Shown here: positions 54,480 through 64,000 of the stretch, piece after piece
How positions within the stretch are numbered: position 1 is the first letter of the stretch
How the letters are laid out: every line of letters starts with the position of its first letter
Assembly: GCA_015680685.1 (NCBI GenBank)
Contig: MNCI01025128.1
Coordinates: forward strand, 734,256-798,255
Reading direction: 5' to 3'
Source of the DNA: Gnetum montanum
Taxonomy: Eukaryota; Streptophyta; Gnetopsida; Gnetales; Gnetaceae
Length of the DNA stretch: 64,000 nucleotides
Translations under genes and position numbers: made by a program
Notes under the pieces: model-generated
The model's input: only the letters and a program-made list of their open reading frames with translations
Told to the model about the DNA's origin: nothing
Database searches by the model: none

Positions 54480-56667
54480 TATTTGTTACAACCGAACGAC
54501 TCAAAAATATCTATGACTATCTTCAATTGAAATTCTCTTTCTTCAATAGTAGCATCTGCCTTGCTAAGCACTACTTTGCATCTAGTTAGTCTATCACATA
54601 ATTATTTGATATATTCAATCGCACATCTTGCTACAGTTACTGATTCCTCCTTTCTTTTAAGTTAATTCTTCAACATATTCATCTATATTGATCGATCATC
54701 CATGTTCCTTTGCCATTCCTTCTCCTTTCTCTATAGAAACAAGATTTAAATTATGAGTTATAATTAATCATCAAACAAATATAAAAAAGAGAGAGAGATA
54801 CAAAAGAAAATTATTACCTAAAATTGATCATTTTCAATTTGGAGGAATCGTTCATGAGCCTCTAAATGGCAAGCGTAGCATGTTGCACTCTCCAACTCAC
54901 CTAAAAGTTGTTCTAGATGCATTTGGAGCATCCTTAGGAATTGGATGCAAAGGTGATGGAACTCCAACAGGTATTAAATCATAATCTACCTTGAAGTTGC
55001 ATAACTAAGACTCTCAGAGATGATAGACACCCTCACGAATAACATAGGATTTATTATCAAAGATTCATTGACTAATGCACCAAAGAAGCATAAGTTCTTC
55101 TTCAGCAATTGCCACTATCTTCCCCATTGAATAAGAAGATCTTGAGATAGAGAAAAAAGAAACCACTATAACATACTCAAAAAATAATGTTGGTGCTACT
55201 TGTAGAAGGGAATCTCTTCCAGGTGTTGCAAAAAACTAAAGCATGACTAGTGAACTAGGTGGTGGAATAGGAGTCTGTGTAGAAGTAGCACCTACTTCAT
55301 CTCTATCCATCTCTCAAATAAACTATTGTCACTCTATAGACCTCTATAACAAAAAAATCAATATCATACAAAGAAAAGAGGGAAGTATTCAAACCTTTAA
55401 ATAACTAAAACTTACCTTTGATTGCTTTCCCTTATCTTGTCATGAACTCTACTGAGTTTGTTGGGGTTATTGTTGAGGCTGTTGTTGAGTATGCTATCTT
55501 ATAGCTACTAGGCCACCAGAACTTGGCCTAGTACGCTGCCTCTACAAAAAAAAGAAATTTTATAATATATATATATATATATAGATAATACATTAAACTA
55601 AGTAAATTATATTTAAATATATACCTTAGGAGTAGAAAGTGTGATTTTTTCTTGTGATTGAACTGTACCAAAAGTTGAAGTACCTTGAATTTCTTCAACC
55701 TATGTAGCCCCGACACTCTACATTGGTTCATTCTACAACCTAGATTGCATTGTAAAAATACATAAAATAAAAACATAATTAACAAACAAGGAAATAATAA
55801 GAACATGAAAATACCTCATTAATTTCCTCTTGATTCTGAAATGTCATAAAGCTAGTTGACCTTTCTTAGGATCCATAATCTTACTCCTTATAACTCTCTC
55901 ATCTTTGAGAAATTCATGGCATAACCAAGGATTGTAACGAGTAAAACATTTTTTTGGATAATCATAACTTAGGATCATACACATGATCAAGGGTATACAA
56001 CATAGGGTATATGATTTAGAAAGATTTTGTTGGGCAACAGTAATTTCAATTATGGTATTATACCAGGCAGAGAAACAAGACAATGACCAATCATAAATTC
56101 TATCAATTATGGCACCATAAAGTATGAAAATAGAATAAGAACCAACATTGGATTGTTGTATATACCATAAAACCTTGCTAGTAATGAATAGACATAAATC
56201 AAAGTGACCCTCATTAATGAAATTTTTACGAACAAATTGGCTTTTGCCAATGGCAAAATTAGAAACATAATTAGATAATTCTTTCTTACAAAAAGATTTA
56301 AATTTTGAGAAATAAGTTGAAGGAATTAAAGGATCCTCTCTTTGCTAAAAACCTAAAGCTACTTGAATATCAAGAGGAAGGATTGTTATTGCTGCAAAAA
56401 CTAAATTGGAAGTAGAACTTTTTTTTGTTTACTATTGTACAATTCACACCATTCTATAAGAACATCCTTGCAATGAGAGAGTTTAAAAATTCGAAAAACA
56501 AGTAAATCAGCTAACCTAGAAGTGGTAAGGTACTGGAAGCCTTCTTTCCCAAGTAAGCTATGAACACAATCAGAAGTAGAGAGTACATTATTTTGATGTA
56601 AAATAATATTGAGCAATAAAGAGTTACTTGAAGGAGTTTGAGGTGAAGCTTGACATGTAGAAACCAT
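54480..56667 (-). pseudogene. Antisense, intron-containing gene-like block of unknown function
   Basis: On the minus strand an ATG frame (56401-56667) is followed by a second block (about 56390-55844) that runs some 185 codons with one internal stop and reads NYVSNFAIGKSQF, ARYN-like YNTIIEITVAQQNLSK and KDERVIRSKIMDPKK. Further blocks have intron-like borders: GAG then GTATTTTC near 55815; AAG then GTATAT at 55623; a T-rich acceptor near 55545; GTAAGTTTT near 55420; GTAATAATT near 54820; and a TTTCTATAG acceptor near 54735. The last block (54735-54480) is Lys/Glu-rich and probably coiled coil. I recognise no family. It lies between the chromovirus PBS and gag, in the opposite direction. Confidence 0.45.
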
Positions 56668-58515
56668 GATGAAAATGGTTAGAATTCTTTATGATAAAAA
56701 ATCTTCAAGCTTCTCTACTAACAATCTTCTGCTGATATTGAGTTGTGATGAGCAAATCATCCTTCTTCTCATACTTATAATACAATCTTAGAAATCTTAG
56801 TAAAAGCAAAGAGAAAGTTATAACTTAAGATAACCAAAGATTTAATAAAAGCTAATGTATACTTTTTTAAATAAAAAGCTAACATTTACTTTTTTTAAAA
56901 AAAAGCTAATGTTTACTTTTTTTGATTTTATGATTTTTAGGTTCACTAAAGTGAAATTATCTATAATTTAACTCAAAGTACTATCCAAGACAATTTAAAT
57001 GGTACTAATTTCATCAAAATCCAACTTATGATTTAAAAGATACGGTAATTCTCAAGTTATATGTAGTTTAAAAAATAAAAATATATAAATTATTTTTAAA
57101 AAAATAAAATTGTTTTTTTTTTAATTTAAAAAAAAATCAAGTAGAAGGTCTCAGGTTCAAACCCAAGCCCCAATAATTTCTTTTTAAAAATACTTATAAA
57201 AAAATTTCTATGATCGATCGCGACCAACCATAATGAGGTAGCAGCTGTAAGAGATTGGCCCTTAGGCCAACCCCAAAGGGCACTGAAAAGCTATGCTAGC
57301 ATTAAGTACCCAAGGACACCACATTGCACTGATCTAATTTCATTGTCTGCATGCCTTTTCCACTATCACCACTCTACTCTACACCGCGTCAAACCTGACT
57401 GACCCATGTAAACCCTTTGTTGTGCTGTTGCATAATCGAGTTCATTGTTGTCGTTGCTACTATTTCACATGTATTCTCCCTATATAGAAACCCTTCTATC
57501 TATTGCCTCTATGTAGTGGCCCTGATCTTTGGATCTAGTGGCAACTATGGCAAGCTATGATGCCAGCCAGCAGCTTCGCAAGCTCAACATAGTCGAACAA
57601 CCAGTCCCATAGCACTTGCTACCACCACCACTGCTCTACCTTACCTTTTGCACATACTTGTCTCCACCTTCATCGCCACACCACACCATGCCTACACTTG
57701 CAACCAAACTGTGCCTGCTACCCACTTCCTACCATGCACACCACCCATCATTGCTTCCAGCATCACCCATAACTGTCTTCAACACTACCAATGACTGCCT
57801 CCAGTGCCATTAATCATTACCTCCAATGCTGTCGACCACTACCTTTAGCATTGCCGATCACTACCTCTAGTGTCATTAATCATCACCTCCAACGTTGCTA
57901 TGTAGACCCTGGAATGGATCATCCATCAATAGACTGAAAAGTCGAAATTTTTTTTGACAACTGATGGGAATTTTAAAATTCTCATCAACTCACAAAAAAA
58001 GTTCAAAAAAAATTTTGCACTCATAATTATTAGTTTAAATAGAAAACATGCTCAATTATTTACAAAAATTCAAACTGGTGCTATGATAACAAGAGAAATA
58101 AAAATTTTATCATTAGGCATGCACATCTTGGAGTAGAACTGAGATGGGTGACCTCTTGGGAAGTCTTGGAAAACGTGAAAGTTTTGTAAACTCAAAATGG
58201 CTATAACTTTTGAATCTTGAGTCCATTTCCAACCAAAAAAAAAATTGATTCCAATAGATTTGAACCTTCTGGACTCAATGAAACTATCATATTTAGCTTT
58301 TAGATTATACAAAATTAGTATTTAATTCATTGTTTTAGGTCCCAAAAATAATTATGATTCAGTACTCCATAAGAAATCTATGACAGTTTCAACTTTTTTT
58401 GCAACTAACTAACAATTTTGAGATCTACAAAAAGGGCCATAAAAGCTAAGGATTCTCAACATACCTAATTTCTTCAAATTACTAATATCCAAAACCCAAA
58501 GAATAAATTAGAGAG
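56668..58515. other. Chromovirus leader/insert without genes
   Basis: 56850-57180 is A/T homopolymer-rich. 57240-57900 is less AT-rich with C-rich words (CACCACCA, CTCCACC). 57806-57900 repeats CAT-TAATCATTACCTCCAATG-like units of 20-24 bp about four times. The frame 57616-57813 is probably chance. From about 58500 the gag reading begins. Confidence 0.45.
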
Positions 58516-59729
58516 AAATAGAAGCCCGAGTCAATGATCAAATGAATGTCCTTGAAGATCAAATTAATGAGATCAAGAGTGTTCAAGAAGAACTTCAACA
58601 CTCAAACTAGCGGTTCAAGATAGAGATGCAAAATATGTCTCAGGAAATTAGGAAATTATCCTAGAGTTTAGACGATAAATAATCAAACATGCAAGGAAAT
58701 ATGGATTCCTTTACAGACTCTATCAAACAATTATCTAACCATCTCATTTAGCTTTCAAATCCTACCCACGATCTACCTGGGGAACAATATCAAGATCAAG
58801 ATCAACCTCCCCCTAAGGATCCACACCAAACACAACCTCCATCTACTAGTGAACAGGATACCAAAATTCCTCATATAGGAAGTAGAATTGAAACCAAAGG
58901 TGAGGGATATGGGAACTGGCTTAATCTACCTAAAGAATTGTTGACACAAGTTCATACTAAGAAAGTAAAATTAGATCATTATGATGGAGCCCCTGGATCT
59001 AGTGTTAAGATAAAGGATTGGCTTGATATAATGAAAAATTACTTCAATATGTTGAATTTGTCAAGCCATGAACATTTAGAAGTTATCTCCTTGTATTTAA
59101 GAGGACTTGCAACAACATGGTGGAATTGATTGAGATCTCAAGGTTTGATTACACATTGGCTTAATTTTTGTCTAGATTTTAAATAAAAATTCATTTTTGA
59201 TTCTTTTTTCAAAGAGTGTAAAATGAAATTTGATTTCTTAAGGTTGGAAAGGTGATCCGTAGATGATTACTATAAGGAATTTTGTGATCTTTTTCAGTAT
59301 GTAAGTTACCAAGATGAGGGAGAATTAGCTTCAAAATTCATTGGAAGACTACATGCTCAACTATGTCCCCAAACACAAGCCCATAATCCTCAAACTACTG
59401 ACAAAGCATATAGAATTGCTAAGGATTATGAGGAATTGAATCAGATATGAGTTATCCTTCAATAAGCAACTCTTCGACAAATTACCTTTCCACAAGCAAT
59501 GGTAGCAGAGACACCAACCAAAAAAGGTTACTCAGGATCAGGATGTTTCATTTGTGGCAAAGATAATTTCAAACGAGACTGTCCAAAATTTCAAGAAAAA
59601 ATACAAAGGACCAACCAAATTAGAAATCAAAAACCCAACCCAAACATGAACAAAGGAAAAATTCCAACCACTATCACAACTATGAAGAAGATAGCTGCAT
59701 CAACTAAATTAGGTTTGCGTAAATTTTAG
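58516..59729 (+). pseudogene. Chromovirus Gag
   Basis: The N-terminal part (58516-58760) is a coiled-coil stretch (VLEDQINEIKSVQEELQH), followed by a proline/glutamine-rich linker (58770-58860). Frame 58938-59129 has KLDHYDGAPGSSVKIKDWL and LYLRGLATTWWN, the Y-D-G and A-x-x-W-W blocks of the Ty3/gypsy Gag. Frame 59499-59729 carries CFICGKDNFKRDCP, a C-x2-C-x3-H-x4-C knuckle in which the His reads Asn. Stops and shifts lie at 59130-59460. Confidence 0.8.
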
Positions 59730-60185
59730 TTTACTTTACTAATTTTTGAAGGTTCAATTAAAGGTAAACAAATTAAATTTTTTATTAATAGTGGTTCTAG
59801 TAATAACTTTATCTTTCCAAAGTTAATTAATGTATTCAAATTAAGTTTACCTTCCAAGAAAATTAGTAAGATACAACTAGTAGATGGAACGATTGTGAGA
59901 AAGCATACCAAGTATGGAGAAATTAACTTTACCTTGCAAAACATGCCTTTCATTGATGAATTTTTTGAATTTTAACTACGTGATGTCGATGCAATTTTAG
60001 GAATGTCTTTCCTGCAAAAATTTGATATTACTGCCCACTTTGGAACTTGTATTTTAAAAGTCCTAACCATTGACGGAGTCAGGATTCTAAGGGGGGTAGG
60101 AACAGGAAAGAATATTCTGATAACTCTTAAGCAATCTAAAAGATTAATCAAAAAAGGTGCTACAATTTTGGTTGTCAAAGTAACC
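59727..60185 (+). pseudogene. Chromovirus aspartic protease
   Basis: The reading continues from gag: IKFFINSGSSNNFI, where the active site D-S-G-[AS]-[ST] reads N-S-G-S-S, so the catalytic Asp is lost. LVDGTIV and, after a TAA near 59973, [19 protein letters not shown] follow the family pattern I-L-G-x-x-[WF]-L. The second half lies in the frame that starts at 60003. Confidence 0.8.
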
Positions 60186-61130
60186 CAACCTCAGAGATCT
60201 TCAAGTACTAAGATCCCAAAAGAACTTAAGAAATATAAAGATCCAGTATTTGGTAAAACTAGAGAACTACCTCCAAAAAGAATCGTCGAGCATGCCATTG
60301 ATATTTTTCCCATGACACAACCTATTTTAAAAGCTCCTTATAGATTTTCTACCTATAAATTAAGAGAATTAAAAGTACAATTAGATCAATTATTGGAAGA
60401 AGGAAAAATTAGACCTAGTGTATCAACTTGGGGTGCACCAGTCTTATTCGTTAAAAAGAATGATGGTACACTAAGATTACACATCAATTATAAAGAACTA
60501 AATAAAGTGAAAATTAAAAATACTTATCCCTTACCTAGAATTAATGATTTTTTTGATCAACTTACAGGTACATGTTATTTTTCAAAGATTGATTTAAAAT
60601 CATGTTATCACCAAATAAGGATTAAGGAGAAATATATTGAGAAAACTACTTTTAGAACTAGATATGGGTTATATGAATTTGTTGTGATGTCATTTGGATT
60701 AACTAATGAACCTGAAACATTCATGACATTAATGAATAATATTTTTCATGAATATCTTGATTAATTTTTTATAGTATTTATGGATGATATAGTTATTTAT
60801 TTTAAGTCAAGAGAAGCACATGTTAAACATTTGAAAATTACAATAGAAATTATTAAATAGAATCACCTAAAAGCTAAATTGAGTAAATGTGAATTCTTTA
60901 AAGAAGAAGTTTCATATTCAAGACATATGGTTTCTAACAAAGGATTGTAAGTAGATCCAACAAAAATTAGTGCAATCTGATAGTATCCTGAATTAAAAGA
61001 TGTTATAGTGGTTCGCAACTTCTTAGGTTTAGCCAATTTTTATTGATGTTTCATTAATGATTATTCTACCTTGGTAGCCCCGTTCACTGACCTTTTGTAG
61101 GAGAAATGTGTTCAAGTTTGATGAAAAATG
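60003..61130 (+). pseudogene. Chromovirus reverse transcriptase
   Basis: The 253-codon open frame 60003-60764 contains [67 protein letters not shown] and [14 protein letters not shown], all Ty3/gypsy RT landmarks ([17 protein letters not shown]-x-x-x-Y-H-Q-I, V-M-P-F-G-L-T-N-A-P). A TAA at 60762-60764 precedes the catalytic FMDD at about 60774-60785, which is still readable. From 60840 stops become frequent; NFLGLANFY near 61018 marks the connection. Confidence 0.9.
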
Positions 61131-61590
61131 TAGAGAATCTTTTCTCAAATTAAAGATGCTACTTACAACAGGACCTATTTTGAGAATTTCGGATGAAGAA
61201 TTGCCATTTGAAGTATCTACGAATGCCTGTGGAATAGGAATCGGTGTAGTTCTTTCATAAGAAGATAAAGTGGTATGTTATGAATCTCATAAATTATGAG
61301 GAGCCAAGGTAAATTATTGAACCCATGATTTAGAATTACTAGCAATTGTCCATGCTTTGAAAGTTTAGAGACATTATCTTTGAGGAAAAAGGTTTATACT
61401 AAAAATAGATCATAAAAGTTTAAAATATTTGCAAAGATACCCTATTTTTGAATACTGGTCAAAGGCGATGGATAGAATTATTGGTTGAATATGATTTTGA
61501 AATCAAATATATTCCCAGTAAGAAAAATGTGGTAGCCGATTCCCTTAGTTGAATGTGGAACTTAATGATAGGTGTGGTAATGACCCCTAT
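61131..61590 (+). pseudogene. Chromovirus RNase H
   Basis: Around 61200 the reading STNACGIGIGVVLS matches T-D-A-S-x-x-G-I-G-A-V-L, with the catalytic Asp changed to Asn. LELLAIVHALK (61330) holds the second acidic residue, and KIDHKSLKYLQ (61404) holds the D-H-x-S-L-x-Y-L block. At least six stops interrupt it. Confidence 0.75.
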
Positions 61591-61639
61591 GGAAGAAGAA
61601 ATTAAGGAGCAAATAAAAGAATATCCTTATTTTAAAAAG

Positions 61640-62643
61640 ATTTTAACCAATATTTCTTATGAGCCTCGATACCAACCTATCTCCAACAATTTATTGATGA
61701 AAAGAAAATTGGAGACTCAGGTTGTGGTGTGAAGCACAAGAAGTACTATACATAGGACAACCAGGTTATATTAAGATCTATATGATAATTCGCAAATCTT
61801 ATTTTTGGCCTAGAATGAAGAATGATGTGTCCTCATGCATTAAAAATTGTCCAATGTGTCAAAGAATGAAAGATGACTAGAGGAAACCCGGTGGCTTCTT
61901 ACAACCTTTGGAAGTCCCCACCTGGAAATGGGAAGATGTCACTATGGATTTCATTGTGGGATTGCTAATAACCAAAAAGGTAAATAACTCAATTTCCATA
62001 GTGGTTGATCATCAATCAAAGATGGGACATTTTATAGATTTGAAATCTACAAACACAGTAGAAGTAGCTCAAAAATTCATACATGAAGTATTTCGATTGC
62101 ATGGTTATCCAAAATCTATGACTTCACATAGAGATCCCAAGTTCATATCCGAATTTTTGAAAAACTTCTTTAGAGAACTTGGAACCTAGTTGAAATTTAG
62201 CATAGCTTATCACCTTAAGAATGATGAACAAACTAAACATGTAAATAGAATATTAGAAGATATCCTAAAGAAGCTGTGCCAGGAGTAGACCAAAAACGTG
62301 GGAGAATTATTTGCATTTGGCAAAATTTTCATTTAATAACAATTATCAAGGTTCTATACATCGAACACCATTCGAAGTAGTATATGGAAATAATTGTCAT
62401 ACACCACTAACTAGGGTAGATCCAACCTTAAGAATGGAATGGAAGGAAGAAGAAATGAAAATAATGGAAAACATTGTCACAAGAGTTAAACAAAATTTTC
62501 AAGTTTCCCAAGATAAATATAAAGGATATGCATATCAACATCAACTTAAAAAAGAATTTCAAGTAGGAGATCAAGTATTACTGAGAGTAAAACCTACCAG
62601 AAGTTCTCTTAAACTAGGAAAATATACTAAATTGGCAACTTGA
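61640..62643 (+). pseudogene. Chromovirus integrase
   Basis: NCPMCQRMK near 61846 is the C-x2-C end of the HHCC zinc domain. Frame 61908-62189 starts the core with WEDVTMDFIVGL (first catalytic Asp) and has HGYPKSMTSHRDPKFIS, where the family reads S-D-R-D; the catalytic position is His here. Frame 62311-62643 has NNYQGSIHRTPFEVVYG and the C-terminal GDQVLLRVKPTR, the G-D-x-V-x-L motif. Stops fall at 62187-62189 and 62289. Confidence 0.88.
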
Positions 62644-62779
62644 TTTTGTGGACCTTTTGAAATCTCTGAAAGAATTGGCAAAGTAGCATATTAGTTGAAT
62701 CCTTCTACAACCTTAAAAATTCATCCATTTTTTCATGGGAGCTTGCTAAAGTAATTTCATGAAAATGATGTACCATATG

Positions 62780-62965
62780 TGTTGGATTGAAACACTTTGC
62801 CATTACGATCCAACACCAGCTTTGAAGTTAAATCCATTACTATTAAGAACCAATGAACCAAGAAATTATAAAATAAAACTATCAGCAAAGTACTTGTTCA
62901 ATGGTCAAATTGTGATCAATAGACTTGGGAAAATAGGGAGTTTATTTTAAATACTTACCCTAAAA
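62780..62965 (+). pseudogene. Decayed chromodomain at the integrase C-terminus
   Basis: One frame near 62870-62950 reads ISKVLVQWSNCDQ, stop, TWENREFILNTYP, matching the chromodomain core L-V-x-W-x-G-L, then T-W-E-x, then I-L-x-x-F-P. Upstream T-K-K-L with two stops replaces R-x-L-R-N-R. Chromodomains steer integration toward modified chromatin. The other open frame here (62759-62950) is a shadow. Confidence 0.55.
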
Positions 62966-63160
62966 TTTTTTATCATCATGATATTGAATGATCAATTGAA
63001 ATTATTATGGATGTAATAAATTATGTTTTATAATTTCTAATCTTTTATTTGTATAGATGATAATGAGGAAAATAAAGGAACTGAAGCTGAGAAGCATAAT
63101 GATGAAGCAGTAGTGGAGTAGCTAGATATAGAGGAAGTGCTTGACGATGAGCTAGATGCC

Positions 63161-63174
63161 TAAGGGGGCTAGAT
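63161..63174 (+). promoter_or_regulatory. Polypurine tract of the chromovirus
   Basis: TAAGGGGGCTAGAT lies directly before the 3' LTR and is the plus-strand primer site. Confidence 0.7.
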
Positions 63175-63687
63175 TGTAATGTCATGTCCCTTGTTAAGGA
63201 TGGAAAAAATTGTAAACAATGTAATTAACCTTCAAATTAAGGGGTACCTTATTATGAGTAGTTATGATTATTCATGTATCCCTTCGAAAAGGGTTTGGCC
63301 TATGCCATTTAAGGTTCAGGTTAGAGGTTGTGCCAAGCATGGAGTTGTGAAGCTAGGAGAGGCAAGTAATGGGAGCTGGGTGAAGCAGGATAGAAAGGAA
63401 CTGATCATCCCTTTGGTAGGATATTCTAATCATGGTGGCAGTGCCAGAGTACCTCTAAGACTTAAGTGGCATAGGAAGACAACCTAGAGGGTGTTACAGT
63501 ACTCTCTTCTAATAATAAAATTTTTCTATCTTGTTTTTCTTGTTTCATTCTCAGTACCAATTATTTATTTACCTATTAATTCATTCATTAAATATTTATA
63601 ATGTTTCTGATATATTATCCAAGAAAATAATGAATGCAATAAATTAAGCATTCATATTTTTACGACATCCAGGAATGGGATGTCACA
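63175..63687 (+). repeat. 3' LTR of the chromovirus
   Basis: It starts TGTAATGTCATGTCCC and ends GGGATGTCACA. The reading frame 63179-63487 is an LTR by-product. Confidence 0.92.
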
Positions 63688-63708
63688 GTAGGATTGTCTA
63701 TAATTTCC

Positions 63709-63936
63709 TTATGAGTAAGGTAATTTCCTAGGCATTTGCTTTTGTATGAACTTGGGATTCAAAGCAAAAGCCCCAAAATCTTGTAGATGTAACATAACTA
63801 AGCAATAGTCCTTTGGATGGTCATAATGGCAGATGTTACATCCATCATCCTCTTTTGTGATTAAGTCTATAGCCTCATCTACTACAACTATTTTTCCTTT
63901 TTGCTTATAAGTGTTCCTACTTATTACTTTGTTCAT
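63709..63936 (-). pseudogene. Zinc-knuckle Gag-like fragment of an unidentified element
   Basis: This 75-codon frame has a lysine-rich start and CNICHYDHPKDYC, an intact C-x2-C-x3-H-x4-C zinc knuckle, then a hydrophobic helix and a basic end. Such knuckles occur in retroelement Gag and in some cellular RNA-binding proteins. It is cut off by the chromovirus LTR 20 nt beyond its stop, so the chromovirus may have landed in it. The last 40 bases of the window are unusually GC-rich. Confidence 0.4.
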
Positions 63937-64000
63937 TTTCCTTTTCTTGTTTTGCTCATGTTGGCGACCGTTTGGGACGCGACCGCCAACGAGTGTCCTC

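Larger units (their letters stand above)
53740..63687 (+). mobile_element. Ty3/gypsy chromovirus with both LTRs, 9.9 kb
   Basis: LTRs of 514 and 513 bp, PBS, gag, protease, RT, RNase H, integrase, chromodomain relic and PPT are in standard Ty3/gypsy order. The flanking 5-mers are ATAAG (53735-53739) and GTAGG (63688-63692), which agree at three positions, so the target duplication is unproven. The 4.2 kb between PBS and gag is unusually long and holds an antisense gene-like block. Every domain has stops or frameshifts. Confidence 0.88.

Noticed and set aside
57137-57165. GGTTCAAACCCAAG resembles a tRNA/SINE B box
   Set aside because: No matching A box 30-40 nt upstream and no SINE-like tail pairing. 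One motif is not enough.
63179-63487. 102-codon plus-strand frame
   Set aside because: It lies wholly within the chromovirus 3' LTR, and the equivalent frame in the 5' LTR is broken.
1-64000. CRISPR arrays, operons or bacterial genes
   Set aside because: Introns, LTR elements and plant viral copies show plant nuclear DNA. The tandem arrays present have no spacer-repeat alternation.

Overview
This is plant nuclear DNA made almost entirely of old, broken, nested retroelements. I see no intact cellular gene. The evidence for a land plant is Ty3/gypsy Tat and chromovirus lineages, SIRE-like and other Ty1/copia elements, two integrated caulimovirid (plant pararetrovirus) genomes, and a pseudogene of the cytokinin-activating enzyme LONELY GUY (LOG) whose introns are still present. 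Heavy decay, deep nesting and low gene density suggest a large, repeat-rich genome, possibly a gymnosperm, but the species cannot be fixed from sequence alone. Isolated N bases (23107, 23225, 49884, 50777, 51333, 51933, 51990, 52111) show a draft assembly with filled gaps.

Layout. (1) 1-7074: on the minus strand, a Tat-lineage element keeps its 5' LTR, primer-binding site, gag and protease but has no reverse transcriptase in the window. Beyond the protease lie a 27-bp tandem array and an opposite-strand, intron-containing gene-like unit of unknown function. (2) 7075-20411: mostly featureless AT-rich DNA, with one plus-strand SIRE-like LTR plus polypurine tract (8526-9640) and the tail of a plus-strand copia element (18660 to about 20400). 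(3) 20412-47660: a three-level nest. A minus-strand SIRE-like element (LTRs 20412-43053, interrupted, and 46555-47660) with gag but no recognisable pol has a second minus-strand copia (21235-42734) inserted in its 3' LTR with a 6-bp target duplication. That copia is split at the protease/integrase boundary by 16.6 kb of foreign DNA: two near-complete caulimovirid genomes facing away from each other (24766-31889 minus, 34162-41353 plus), with the LOG pseudogene between them. (4) 47661-53739: no gene recognised; short duplications bounded by N bases. (5) 53740-63687: a plus-strand chromovirus with both LTRs, PBS, gag, protease, RT, RNase H, integrase, a chromodomain relic and PPT, plus a 2.2-kb antisense, intron-containing gene-like block between PBS and gag. 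(6) 63688-64000: a minus-strand zinc-knuckle ORF.

Each viral copy runs in the order ORF1, 30K-type movement protein, coiled coil plus coat protein with a basic/zinc-finger region, retropepsin, RT, RNase H, then a 35S-like promoter and leader. The right copy starts and ends inside ORF1, so it is a circularly permuted whole genome of about 7.2 kb. The left copy starts just after the primer-binding site and stops about 44 nt before it. Both are full of stop codons and frameshifts. Nothing in the window looks able to move or replicate on its own.
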